DNA of 64,000 nucleotides from Paludibacterium denitrificans (GTDB lineage Bacteria > Pseudomonadota > Gammaproteobacteria > Burkholderiales > Chromobacteriaceae): NCBI RefSeq assembly GCF_009707705.1, contig NZ_WLYX01000001.1, forward strand, positions 1,674,001-1,738,000, read 5' to 3'. This document shows, piece after piece, positions 1-10,828 of this stretch. Position 1 is the stretch's first letter. The number at the start of each line of letters is the position of its first letter. Made by a program: the position numbers and the translations under genes. The notes beneath the pieces are model-generated. The model saw only the letters and a program-made list of their open reading frames with translations, searched no databases and was not told where the DNA came from.

Positions 1-1093
1 ACGGTTCGCTCATATACAGCACACCCGGCTGGTCGATGGCGTGCTGAAAATAGGAACGCCGTGACCAGACGGCGCCGGTGGTATCGGCCAGCGGGGCAAA
101 CTTGGGCGCGGTGCTCTTGGGTGCTTGCTGGCTGTTGAGGTTGCGGCCGAGCTGACGGCCTTCGCTATCCAGCAAGAAACAGCGAATCACATCCGGCATG
201 GCCAGCATGGGCATGGCCGCTTGCTCGAAGGGCGTGCCTTGCATCAGCGCAATGGCACTTTGTACAAACGACTGGCGCGCCAGTTCGATCTGACGTCGGG
301 TGATCTTGCGTTTGAGCAGGTTGCGTACCATCAGCTCATCCCAGCGCGAGTCGATGCGCGGCGTGATGGCGGTGTCTTGGTCCGGAACGGGCGACGGGCG
401 GGCAATGAAATAGCCCTGCACCAAATCACAGCCCGATTCCAGTGCCACCAGCACATCCGTTTCGGTCTCAATGCCTTCTTCGACGACCAGCGCCCCTATT
501 TCGTGCATCAAGTGCACCAATCTGGGGAGTAGATTACGCGTACGGGGCTGCGAGACAGCACTGCGCAGCAAATGGCGGTCAAACTTGACCAGATCCGGTT
601 CCAGTTGGCAAACCCGGTCCAGATTGGAATGGCCAACACCAAAGTCATCAATGGCAATCAGAAAACCCGCTTTTTTCAGCAGGTTTACGCTTTCGATCAG
701 CGCCTCATCCACCTGCAATACATGTTCCAGCACTTCCAGCACGACGCTGCTAGGCTCCAGACCAAGGTCCCGAATGGTGTTGAGCAGGGTGGCGGCGCGT
801 TCCGGCCGCGAGAGCGAGGCGGCGTCAACGTTGAGGAATAGCCAGCGGTCGGCGTTGTAGGGCAGCTGGGTAAAGCGGTTGGCATGGGCCTGACAGACAG
901 CCATGTCCAGCGCGTGGCGCTGTTCCGGGGTGGTTACCAGAGCATATGCATCGGCCGGGGAGAGCGGGCTGGTGTGTTGTTCTGCGCGCAGCAGCGCTTC
1001 CACGCCGACGGTGCGGCGGTGGGCAAGGCTATAAATAGGTTGAAAATGGCTGCCGAGGGTCAGTCCGGCATGCTCGAACGGTGTCATGGCCAT
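1..1093 (-). CDS. EAL-domain cyclic-di-GMP phosphodiesterase (3' end beyond window)
   Basis: Reading from 1093 towards 1, the frame stays open to the window edge, giving about 364 residues without a stop. The N-terminal 240 residues are an EAL domain, which hydrolyses cyclic-di-GMP. The signature residues are present in order: VEALLR, LNVDAAS, EVLEH, AIDDFGVGHSNL, VKFDR, EEGIET and QGYF. All metal-binding and catalytic positions seem kept, so it is probably active. The following 120 residues resemble the PAS-like sensory domain that follows EAL in YkuI-type proteins (inference). No membrane segment is seen, so it is probably cytosolic. The start at 1093 is preferred over 1087 because AAGGA lies four bases upstream of it. 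It is the only gene here reading out of the left edge. Confidence 0.85.
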   Translation of the reverse strand, partial: MAMTPFEHAGLTLGSHFQPIYSLAHRRTVGVEALLRAEQHTSPLSPADAYALVTTPEQRHALDMAVCQAHANRFTQLPYNADRWLFLNVDAASLSRPERAATLLNTIRDLGLEPSSVVLEVLEHVLQVDEALIESVNLLKKAGFLIAIDDFGVGHSNLDRVCQLEPDLVKFDRHLLRSAVSQPRTRNLLPRLVHLMHEIGALVVEEGIETETDVLVALESGCDLVQGYFIARPSPVPDQDTAITPRIDSRWDELMVRNLLKRKITRRQIELARQSFVQSAIALMQGTPFEQAAMPMLAMPDVIRCFLLDSEGRQLGRNLNSQQAPKSTAPKFAPLADTTGAVWSRRSYFQHAIDQPGVLYMSEP

Positions 1094-1245
1094 GCATTCC
1101 TTGCTGGTGTCCGGGCGGGTTGGGCCCGCCATTACCTAATGATGGTAGCAAGCATTATTCCATGCCGCGGCAATGCCGACAAAATCGCCGCAGGAGATGG
1201 CCTGTGGGCTGCTTGGGATTACCGGGCGCGGAACTGGCGTGGCGC

Positions 1246-1273
1246 ATGAAAAACGGGCCATGTCTGGCCCGTT
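1246..1273 (-). terminator. rho-independent terminator of the Tim44-like gene
   Basis: An inverted repeat, ACGGGCCA and TGGCCCGT with a 4-base loop, is followed on the minus strand by a run of T. It lies about 25 bp past the stop codon of the Tim44-like gene. Confidence 0.7.
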
Positions 1274-1298
1274 GTGCAGTTGGCTAAATACGGTGGAA

Positions 1299-2195
1299 TC
1301 AGCCTTGCTGAATCCCGGCCACCAGCCATTTGCCGTTGGTTGTGGCGTCCTTGATGTAATGCCAGGTTTCGCTGAACGATTCTGCCGGAGCGTTGACCGA
1401 TTCGCTTACCGTGCCGCTGAACAGCACGCTGGCAATGTAGCGGCTTCTTCGGTAGCGTCAAGCAGCTGGCAATCCAGTTGCGGGAAGTCGGCAACATCGC
1501 CGTTGCTGGCAATGTCGGCACGCAGTGCATCAAACAGCTCGGCGGTCATGTACTTGCGTACTTCTTCCAGACTTTCCGGCGTGTTGAGGCTTTGCAGGTG
1601 CAGGAAGGTTGCCTTGGCTTGACGCAGGAAGTGCGGCGTCTCGGTGCCATCCGGCAAGCGGCTCAGGTTGGAAGCCGGTTGTGGAGCGCCATAGCTGCCG
1701 CCCAGACCGGAACCGATCTTGGGAATGCTGTCGAAGCGTGTCGGCTGATTGTCCATGCCTTGTGGCATCGGCATCGGCTGTGGTGCCGGGGCGTTGTTGG
1801 CGGCTTTACGGCGGAACAGCATCATGCCGCCCACCAGGAGCAGGCCGAGCAGGGCAATGGTGCCCCACGGCATGCCGGAGCTAAGCCGGTTGGCTGGCGG
1901 GGGCCGAAGCGTGGCCGTTATTCATGGCCGAGCCGAGCAGGTAACCGGCGGCGGCACCGGCAGCCCCAGCGGCGATGGCGGTACCAACGCCCGGGCCTTT
2001 GCGCGGTTGCGCCTGTTGCGGGGCGGCCATCGGTTGTGGCGGAACCGGGGCGGGGCGTTGATAGTTCTGGGCGGGAGCCGCACGGCGCATGCCAAAGCTG
2101 CCGCCTTTACCCAGACGGGCCGCATCGGCAAAAGGGCTGGCCAGTACCGAGGCCATGGTGAAGGCGAGCAAAACCGTCTTCGCGCGCTGTGTCAT
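1299..2195 (-). CDS. Tim44-like domain membrane protein (two breaks)
   Basis: Three consecutive frames join into one protein of about 300 residues. It begins with a signal-like hydrophobic stretch ending in ADAARLGKGGSFGMRR. A Pro/Gln/Ala-rich linker, a Gly/Ala-rich hydrophobic segment and a membrane segment (TIALLGLLLVGGMMLF) follow. The C-terminal half is a Tim44/MBA1-type alpha-beta domain (FLRQAKATFLHLQ through WHYIKDATTNGKWLVAGIQQG). This architecture is a known proteobacterial family of unclear function, named after the mitochondrial import factor. The first break, near 1880, is a GCCGGC scar reading GCTTAGC. The second, near 1437, is a 4-base loss where GAAGCCGGCCGC is expected. Restoring both gives one continuous domain protein, so I do not regard it as a real pseudogene. 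Confidence 0.75.
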
Positions 2196-2254
2196 AGATC
2201 AATTTCTCCGTTGAGATGAGTGTGATGCCTTGCTGTGACAGCGGCATGCCGGAA

Positions 2255-2956
2255 TTAGTTCAGGGTGGCGGGCTGGATTTCAAGTACGGTGACGTTTTGC
2301 CCGTCGATGCGAAAGCGGACGTTGAGGTCGTAGAGCCGCACGCCGTAGAGGCGTTGCGGATCATGCTGGTAGGCCGGGCGCGGGTCCTGCGCCAGCACTT
2401 GTTCAATAAAGATTGCCAGCTCGGGGTAGCGTTGCTGCTGCAGGAACACCTGTTGTTGTGCCGTGGTACTCCACGTGACGGTGAGCGTCGGAGGCGGCCC
2501 GTCGACAAACCCGGCGCGCGCTTCAGGGCGAGATTCGACAAACGGAATATAGGGCTTGATGTCCAGTACTGGCGTGCCGTCCAGCAGGTCGGCGCTAACT
2601 GGTTGCAGGCGTACCCCGTGCGTGGTGTCGATGCCGGTTAATTCCACCAGCGACAGCCCGATGGGGTTGGGGCGATGGGTGGAGCGGGAGGCAAACACGC
2701 CTACTTTGGCATTGCCGCCCAGACGTGGCGGGCGCACCAGTGGTTGCCAGCCGCGTGTGGCGGTTTCGTGAAACACGAAGCTGATCCAGATATGGGAAAA
2801 CGCCTCCAGCCCGCGCACGCTGTCCGGATGGTTGTACGGCGGCAGTAGTTCCAGCTCCAGCCGGGCCGTCCGCACCAGCGTTTACTGGCGCGGAATGCCG
2901 AATTTTTCGCGATAGGGCGAGTGGATGACGCCAATGCTGGCAAAGGTGTGAGACAT
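2255..2956 (-). CDS. trmO: tRNA (N6-threonylcarbamoyladenosine37-N6)-methyltransferase TrmO
   Basis: TrmO (TsaA/YaeB family) uses S-adenosylmethionine to methylate t6A37 in tRNA. The frame starts MSHTFASIGVIHSPYREKF and contains SRSTHRPNPIGLSLVEL and LDGTPVLDIKPYIPF, the defining motifs of the family. Full length is about 233 residues, as usual. An in-frame TAA at 2882-2884 interrupts the conserved FGIPRQ segment. A proline-alanine pair (GCCGGC inside CAGCCGGCGCTG) is expected there, so this is a scar without a frameshift. Taken literally, translation would restart at about 2875 and lose the N-terminal part of the beta-barrel. The gap to the Tim44-like gene downstream is 59 bp on the same strand. 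Confidence 0.85.
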
Positions 2957-2984
2957 GCTCACTATTGTAGCGGCAAATGCCGGT

Positions 2985-3012
2985 GGTTGGCCGAACACCC
3001 TTTCGGCCAACC
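2985..3012. repeat. paired inverted GTTGGCCGAA motifs forming a hairpin
   Basis: GGTTGGCCGAA and its exact complement TTCGGCCAACC are separated by 6 bases, giving an 11-bp perfect stem. It lies between the acyltransferase stop (3026) and the trmO start (2956), both on the minus strand. No long T tract follows, so terminator function is only possible. Paired uptake sequences between genes are typical of Neisseria; see the finding on this decamer. Confidence 0.8.
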
Positions 3013-3025
3013 CTGATGAGGGGGG

Positions 3026-3770
3026 TTAACCGATGAAGTGCTTGTTGTACTTGGCCGCCAGACGGCTCATCGGCAGCAGCATGAAGAAGTCAGCGCAGTT
3101 GAAATCCGGGTCCCAAGCCGGTTCGCCGCAGACAAACGCGCGCGCAGGTAGCCCTTGATCAGTGCCGGCATCGGCGCTGGCGGCGCATCGTCCTGAATCC
3201 GGTCGAGCGGCAGCGCCAGATGCGGGAAGACGCGCCATTCGGCCGGGGCCGGTGTTTGGCTTCCAGTTGGCGGTACAGGCTGACGGCCTGATGGCCGCCG
3301 TCGCTCAACGAGACACTGGCGCAGCTTACCAGATATTGGCCGCCCTGACGCTGCACGTAGTCGGCCAGGCCGGACCAGAGCAGGGCGATGACGGCGCCGG
3401 AACGAAAGTCCTTGTGAACGCAGGAGCGACCCATCTCGATCAGGCCATCGCGCAGATGTTGCAGGCGAGACAGGTCGAATTCGTGTTCGGAATACAGCCG
3501 CGGCGCCCGGCGGGCGGCTTGTGGCGAGAGCAGGCGGTAGGTGCCGACCACCATGCCGCTGGCCGGGTCTTCCACGATCAGGTGGTCGCACAGCGCATCG
3601 TACTCGTCGGTGTCGATACCCCGGTCGCGGGAATCCAGCAGCGCGCCCATTTCGTTGGCAAAAACTTCAAAGCGCAGTTTCTGTGCGCGGCGAATGTCGT
3701 CGGTGCTTTCGGCCAACCTTACTTGCAGGCGATTTTCGCGGCGTGCGGCAACTCGTTCATTTAGCTGCAT
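3026..3770 (-). CDS. GNAT-fold N-acyltransferase, ornithine-lipid (OlsB)/Acetyltransf_5 type
   Basis: About 245 residues once joined. The first 190 match the PF13444-type acyltransferases that add a 3-hydroxy fatty acid from acyl carrier protein to ornithine, the first step of ornithine-lipid synthesis. Visible marks are RRAQKLRFEVFANEMG, DALCDHLIVED, VVGTYRLL and EMGRSCVHKDFRSG. The C-terminal part ([22 protein letters not shown] then FNCADFFMLLPM) is also family-typical. There are two breaks: near 3243 in a G/C-rich run, and near 3147 where GCCGGC is expected after CTGCGC and 4 bases are missing. A neighbouring olsA is not seen, so substrate identity is inferred. One decamer copy lies inside it, at 3708. 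Confidence 0.7.
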
Positions 3771-3963
3771 GTTTTGTCTCCCTCGAAACATGCACTCATG
3801 CTAAAGAGCGTGTTTGACGCTGACATGTCGATCCCATGACCAATGGATGACGTTGCCTTGAAGCCCGTGTTACCGAGAGGGTTTGCAAATCAATCACTTA
3901 ACCCCGTGCCGGGTTTTGGCGTAAAATGACCGGCTTTCCGTTTGGTTGCTCCTTCCTCAGGCC

Positions 3964-5855
3964 ATGATTTATCCGACAGTCTTTGACGTGATAGTGGTGG
4001 GCGGCGGTCACGCTTGCACCGAAGCTGCTCTGGCGGCGGCGCGCATGGGGCGCCGTACGCTCCTGCTGACCCACAATATCGAAACGCTGGGTCAGATGTC
4101 GTGCAATCCGTCGATTGGCGGCATTGGCAAAGGGCATCTGGTCAAGGAAGTGGATGCCCTCGGCGGCGCCATGGCCTTGGCTACCGATATCGGCGGTATC
4201 CAGTTCCGCACACTCAATGCCTCCAAGGGTCCGGCCGTACGTGCCACTCGCGCGCAGGCCGACCGTATCCGCTACAAGGCGGCGATCCGCCACATGCTGG
4301 AAAACCAGCCCAACCTGATGCTGTTCCAGCAGCCGGTGGATGACCTGCTGGTGGAAGGTGATCGCGTTGCCGGTGCCATTACTGCTATCGGCATTACCTT
4401 CCGTGCCCGCACGGTGGTGTTGACGGCTGGCACGTTCCTGTCCGGCAAGATCCATGTCGGGCTGGAAAACTACACCGGCGGCCGCGCTGGCGATCAGGCG
4501 GCCAGTACGCTGGGCGCCCGCCTGCGTGAACTCGACCTGCCAGTGGGGCGGCTGAAAACCGGCACGCCACCGCGCATCGATGGCCGCACCATTGATTTTT
4601 CCGTGATGGAAGAACAGCCGGGCGATACGCCAGAGCCAGTGTTTTCCTATCGTGGCAATCGTGCCATGCACCCGCAACAGCTGCCGTGCTGGATTGCACA
4701 TACCAACCAGCAGACGCACGACATCATCCGTTCGGGCTTCGACCGTAGCCCGATGTTTACCGGCAAGATCGAAGGCGTCGGCCCGCGCTATTGCCCGTCC
4801 ATTGAAGACAAGATCAACCGCTTTGCCGACAAGGACAGCCATCAGGTCTTTTTGGAACCGGAAGGGCTGGATACCCACGAGTACTACCCCAACGGCATCT
4901 CTACCAGCTTGCCGTTTGATATCCAGCTGGCGGCCGTACGCTCGATCAAGGGCATGGAGAACGCCCATATCCTGCGTCCCGGCTACGCCATCGAATACGA
5001 CTATTTCGATCCGCGCGGCCTGAAATCCACGCTGGAAACCAAAACCATTCAGGGGCTGTTCTTTGCCGGGCAGATCAACGGTACCACCGGCTACGAAGAA
5101 GCCGCCGCGCAAGGCCTGCTGGCCGGGCTGAATGCCGCGCTGTATTCGCGCGATCAGGACGGCTGGTGTCCGCGCCGCGACGAAGCCTATCTGGGCGTGC
5201 TGGTCGATGACCTCATTACCAAGGGCGTGGCTGAGCCTTATCGCATGTTCACCAGCCGCGCCGAGTTCCGCCTGCAGCTGCGCGAAGACAATGCCGATCT
5301 GCGCCTGACCGAAGTTGGCCGAAAACTCGGTCTGGTGGGCGATGCGCAATGGGATGGTTTCTGCCGCAAACGCGATGCGGTCGAAGCGGAAAAGGCGCGG
5401 CTGAAAAGTTCGTTCCTGCATCCGTCCCGCCTCAGCGACATGGCCGCGGTGGAACAACTGCTGGGCAAGGCCATCGAGCGCGAATACAGCCTGCATGATC
5501 TGCTCAAGCGCCCTAACGTCAGCTACGATCAGCTGATGACGTTGGCCGAAGCCCCGGTGTCGATGACGCCGTGGTTGCCGAGCAGGTGGAAATTCAGGTC
5601 AAATACCAAGGGTATATTGATCGCCAAAACGAAGAACTGGCACGGCGCGACAATCTGGAAGACGTGCGCTTGCCAGCCGATATCGACTTCAGCCTCGTCA
5701 AGGGCCTGTCCAAGGAAGTCCAGCAGAAGCTCAACCAGCAGCGTCCGGAAACGCTCGGTCAGGCTTCCCGCATTCAGGGGATTACCCCGGCGGCGGTGGC
5801 CTTGCTGATGGTGCACTTGAAACGGGGCTTTGCCGACGCAAAGAAAACTGCATGA
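3964..5855 (+). CDS. mnmG: tRNA uridine-5-carboxymethylaminomethyl modification enzyme MnmG (GidA)
   Basis: MnmG with MnmE places the carboxymethylaminomethyl group on wobble U34 of tRNAs, using FAD and NADH. The protein starts [20 protein letters not shown], with the Rossmann FAD motif GGGHAC. It continues through [27 protein letters not shown] and [17 protein letters not shown], all MnmG hallmarks. A one-base deletion near 5561 (in APVS-DDAV) shifts the frame. The last 95 residues ([15 protein letters not shown] through the helical tail) follow in another frame and complete the usual length of about 630 residues. The start at 3964 fits the family N-terminus. The end overlaps rsmG by 4 bp (ATGA). 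A long antisense frame across this gene is a composition artefact. Confidence 0.95.
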
Positions 5856-6478
5856 CACAACTCGCCGAATTGAACCAAGGTCTGGACGCGCTGGCGCTCG
5901 GCCTGTCTGAAGCGCAACGGGAACAGCTCACTGGCTATCTGGCGCTGCTGGGCAAATGGAACCAGACCTACAACCTGACCGCGGTGCGTGACGCCGACCG
6001 CATGGTCAGCTATCACCTGCTCGACAGCCTGTCGCTGGTGCCGCATCTGGACGGTGGCACGCGCCTGCTGGATGTCGGTTCCGGTGGTGGCATGCCGGGC
6101 ATCCCGGCGGCCATTGCCCGCTCGGATCTGCAAGTGGTGTTGCTCGACTCCAACCACAAGAAAACCACTTTCCTGCGGCAGGCAGTGATCGAACTCAAGC
6201 TGGCCAATGTGGAAGTGATCACCAGCCGGGTCGAGGCCTATCAGCCCGAACAGAAGTTTGACCGTATTACCAGCCGGGCATTTTCCGAGTTGGCCGAATT
6301 CGTCAAACTCACCCGCCATCTGCTGGCGGAAGGTGGCCAGTATCTGGCGATGAAGGGCGTCTATCCCTACGAAGAAATTGCCCTGTTGCCCGACTTCGTG
6401 GCCGTGTCCGAAGTCCTGCCGGTACAGGTGCCGGGTTTGGATGCCGAACGGCATCTGGTGAGAATGGTGGCCAAATGA
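5852..6478 (+). CDS. rsmG: 16S rRNA (guanine527-N7)-methyltransferase RsmG (GidB)
   Basis: RsmG methylates N7 of G527 in 16S rRNA using S-adenosylmethionine. The 208-residue frame is intact. It contains [24 protein letters not shown] and the SAM-binding loop [14 protein letters not shown], then [12 protein letters not shown] and [11 protein letters not shown], all typical. Start and stop overlap mnmG and parA by 4 bp each, indicating tight translational coupling in the mnmG-rsmG-parA-parB unit common in this order. A decamer copy codes for ELAEF. Confidence 0.96.
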   Translation: MTQLAELNQGLDALALGLSEAQREQLTGYLALLGKWNQTYNLTAVRDADRMVSYHLLDSLSLVPHLDGGTRLLDVGSGGGMPGIPAAIARSDLQVVLLDSNHKKTTFLRQAVIELKLANVEVITSRVEAYQPEQKFDRITSRAFSELAEFVKLTRHLLAEGGQYLAMKGVYPYEEIALLPDFVAVSEVLPVQVPGLDAERHLVRMVAK

Positions 6479-7264
6479 ACGCGTGCGTGATCGCGGTAGT
6501 CAACCAGAAGGGCGGCGTCGGCAAGACGACCACCGTGGTCAACCCGGCTGCCGGTCTGGCCGAGCTGGGGCGGCGAGTGCTGATTGTCGACCTCGATCCG
6601 CAGGGCAATGCCACCATGGGCAGCGGCATCGCCAAACAGGCGCTGCAACAGTCCGGTTATCAGGTCTTGCTGGGTGATGCCACGATCGAACAGGCGCGGC
6701 AGCCCGCCAAGCAGGGCGGCTACGACGTCCCCTTTTAAGCCAACCGCGATCTGGGTGGCGCCGAACTGGAACTGGTCAACGAGTTGGCGCGCGAGGCTCG
6801 GCTGAAAAATGCCATCACCGCCGTGGCCGATCAGTACGACTACGTGCTGATCGATTGCCCGCCATCGCTCAACCTGCTCACCCTCAATGGTCTGGTTGCT
6901 GCCGATAGTGTGCTCATCCCCATGGTATGCGAATACTATGCGCTGGAAGGACTGTCCGATCTGGTCACCACCTTGCGCAAAGTGCGCGTGGCGGTTAACC
7001 CGAAAATCGAAATCATGGGTCTGCTGCGTACCATGTTTGATAGCCGCAGCAAGCTGTCTCAACAGGTGGCCGAGCAATTGGCCCGCCATTTTGGCGACAA
7101 GGTGTTCGATACCGTGATCCCGCGCAATGTCCGTCTGGCCGAAGCGCCCAGTCATGGCTTGCCGGTGGCTGATCTACGATCGCACCTCCCGTGGTGCACA
7201 GGCCTATCTTGCGCTGGCGCAAGAATTGATCGGCCAGCTTGAACTCACAACCCCTTCTGTCTGA
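6475..7264 (+). CDS. parA: chromosome-partitioning ATPase ParA (Soj)
   Basis: ParA is a deviant Walker ATPase that binds DNA non-specifically and works with ParB to segregate origins. Seen: [11 protein letters not shown] (Walker A), [32 protein letters not shown] and a C-terminal SHGLPV segment, about 260 residues in all. Two breaks interrupt it. Near 6731-6741 the sequence CCTTTTAAGCC replaces what should be a GCCGGC-containing stretch before [12 protein letters not shown], creating a TAA. Near 7167 one extra G shifts the last 30 codons ([19 protein letters not shown]). NPAAGLA near residue 25 stands where NLAAGLA is expected, again at a CCTGG context. parA loss is possible but unlikely; I favour sequence error. 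Confidence 0.9.
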
Positions 7265-7268
7265 CACC

Positions 7269-8127
7269 ATGAGCAAACTCAAAGGACTCGGGCGCGGTCT
7301 TGACGCGCTGTTTTCCTCTGCCGATCCGGCGGATGACCGACTCACCACCCTGTCGGTGGATGTGATTCGCCCCGGTAAATATCAGCCGCGCAGCCGCATG
7401 AGTGAAGCGGCGCTGGATGATCTGGCCGCCTCCATCCGGGCGCAAGGGGTGATTCAGCCGGTGGTGGTGCGTGAAATCGGGTTGGGCACTTACGAGCTGA
7501 TCGTAAGGCGAGCGCCGCTGGCGTGCGGCGCGCAAGGCAGGGTTGGCCGAAGTGCCGGTGGTGATCAAGTCCGTAGCCGATGAAGCCGCACTGGCGATGG
7601 CGCTGATCGAAAACATCCAGCGCCGGGAGTTGGACCCAATCGAAGAAGCGCAAGGCATCAAGCGCCTGATTGATGAATTCGGCCTGACCCATGATGCCGC
7701 GGCCCAAGCCGTCGGTCGCTCGCGCAGTGCCGTATCCAATTTGCTGCGCCTGCTGGCGCTGCCCGAACCGGTGCAAGCCATGCTGCATCAGGGCGAGCTG
7801 GAAATGGGGCATGCCCGTGCTTTGCTGGCCTTGCCGGTTGTCGATCAGCTGGATGTGGCACGCGAAGTCGCAAGCAAAGGCTTGTCGGTACGTGATGTTG
7901 AACGCCGGGTGCAGCAACAGGAGTCAAGCACACCACGCACGGCGGCCCGTCAACAAGCGGTCGATCCGGATGTGGCTCGCCTTGCCGAGGAAGTTTCTGC
8001 TACTCTTGGCGCCCGCGTTTCCATCCGCCATGGTGCACGCGGCACCGGACGTCTGATTATTGACTACGCCTCGCTGGACGAGTTGGATGTCATCCTGGAA
8101 AAACTTCAAGGAAAATCAAAAAGCTGA
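7269..8127 (+). CDS. parB: chromosome-partitioning protein ParB (Spo0J)
   Basis: ParB binds parS sites and clamps onto DNA in a CTP-dependent manner. The start MSKLKGLGRGLDALFSS is characteristic. The N-terminal CTPase segment YQPRSRM follows; then the GERRWRA motif is hit by a GCCGGC scar (GTAAGGC, 7503-7509), which adds one base and breaks the frame after YELI. The rest is intact: NIQRRELDPIEEAQG, the helix-turn-helix RSRSAVSNLLRLLALP and a C-terminal dimerisation region. Restored length is about 286 residues, normal for the family. It begins 5 bp after the parA stop. No perfect parS palindrome was noticed in the window. Confidence 0.92.
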
Positions 8128-8162
8128 ACTGGCTGTGTCACTGTCCGATCCCGGATGTTTGG

Positions 8163-8192
8163 TTGACGCAGATCATGCCCTAAGCCTATAAT
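8163..8192 (+). promoter_or_regulatory. sigma-70-type promoter of the atp operon
   Basis: TTGACG and a perfect TATAAT are separated by 18 bases in the parB-atpI gap, about 27 bp before the atpI start. A strong promoter is expected here, since the ATP synthase operon is normally transcribed from just before atpI. Confidence 0.7.
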
Positions 8193-8218
8193 CGGTCGAT
8201 TTTTTAACATTGTCGGAC

Positions 8219-9403
<1,185 letters not shown>

Positions 9404-9466
9404 GTGATAACGATTTTTTAAACCCTTTTATCAACCATCCTTGCATTAAGCCTTAGGAGATAATAA

Positions 9467-9754
<288 letters not shown>

Positions 9755-9805
9755 TCTGTTCAGCGTAAATGGTTGTTGTAGACACCACACTGGAGGAAAA
9801 CAAGC

Positions 9806-10276
9806 GTGGAATTTAACGTAACACTACTGGGCCAAGCGATTACTTTCGCCATCCTGGTATGGTTCACCATGAAGTTTGTTTGGCCTCCGCTTACCAACAT
9901 GATGGATGAGCGCGCCAAGCGTATTGCTGATGGCTTGGCCGCTGCAGAACGTGGCAAGCAAGATCTGGAAGCTGCTGAAAAACGCGTTGCGGACGAACTC
10001 CGCAAGGCCAAACAGCAGTCCACGGAAATCGTGATGGCTGCTGAAAAGCGTGCCAGCCAGATCGTGGATGAAGCCAAGGATGTGGCGCGCACCGAAGGTG
10101 CCCGCATCGTGGCTGAAGCCAAGGCGGATATTGATCAGGAAGTGCTGCGAGCCAAGGAAGCCCTGCGTGCGCAGGTAGCAGAACTGGCCGTAACGGGTGC
10201 AGAAAAGATCCTGCGCAAAGAGATCGATTCGGCTAAGCACGCTGATCTGCTTGCCTCCATCAAAGCGGAGTTTTAA
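9806..10276 (+). CDS. atpF: F1Fo ATP synthase subunit b
   Basis: Subunit b is the peripheral stalk. The 156-residue frame begins with a membrane segment ([16 protein letters not shown] then MKFVWPPL). A long charged, alanine-rich helix follows ([20 protein letters not shown]), which dimerises as a right-handed coiled coil. A good ribosome binding site (GGAGG) precedes the GTG-GAA start region. It is intact and of normal length. Confidence 0.97.
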   Translation: MEFNVTLLGQAITFAILVWFTMKFVWPPLTNMMDERAKRIADGLAAAERGKQDLEAAEKRVADELRKAKQQSTEIVMAAEKRASQIVDEAKDVARTEGARIVAEAKADIDQEVLRAKEALRAQVAELAVTGAEKILRKEIDSAKHADLLASIKAEF

Positions 10277-10283
10277 TTAACTC

Positions 10284-10820
10284 ATGGCAGAACTCATTAC
10301 CGTAGCTAGGCCCTACGCCGAAGCGGTATTCAGCCTCGCCACCGAGCAGAAGCGACTGGGTGACTGGTCGGAGTCACTCGCGTGGCTGGCTGCCATGGTG
10401 AACAACCCGGACGTGGCCGAGGTGGTCACCAACCCGAAACATACCGCACAAGAGGTTGAGGCGCTGATGCTGGACGTGCTCGGTGAGCGCGGCAACGATG
10501 ACGTAAAGCGTCTGATTGCTGCCCTGATCGAAAACAACCGTCTGACGCTGCTGCCGGAAATTGCCCAACAGTTTGAGCTCCTCAAGGCCAAGGCGGATGG
10601 TGTGCTGGATGCAGTTGTTGAAAGCGCCTTCCCGTTGACCGACGAACAGAAGTCCGAGCTCACCGCTACGCTTTCCAAGAAATACGGCAAGTCCGTACGT
10701 CTTGATGTGCGTGAGAACTCCGACCTTATCGGTGGAGTACGGGTGCTGATCGGTGATGACGTCATCGACGCTACCGTTCGCGGCAAACTGCACGCAATGG
10801 CGGCAAGCCTCAAGAATTAG
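10284..10820 (+). CDS. atpH: F1Fo ATP synthase subunit delta
   Basis: Delta joins the peripheral stalk to the top of the alpha3beta3 head. The 178-residue frame is intact. It starts [19 protein letters not shown], the family N-terminus, and ends with the conserved [20 protein letters not shown] segment. It begins 7 bp after atpF and ends 8 bp before atpA. Confidence 0.97.
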   Translation: MAELITVARPYAEAVFSLATEQKRLGDWSESLAWLAAMVNNPDVAEVVTNPKHTAQEVEALMLDVLGERGNDDVKRLIAALIENNRLTLLPEIAQQFELLKAKADGVLDAVVESAFPLTDEQKSELTATLSKKYGKSVRLDVRENSDLIGGVRVLIGDDVIDATVRGKLHAMAASLKN

Positions 10821-10828
10821 GAGAGATC

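Noticed and set aside
3898..5496. A 532-codon open frame antisense to mnmG
   Set aside because: The plus strand encodes unmistakable MnmG; the antisense frame comes from GC-rich codon bias and matches no family.
6475..8127. A parS site near parAB
   Set aside because: No match to the TGTTTCACGTGAAACA palindrome was seen in the window.
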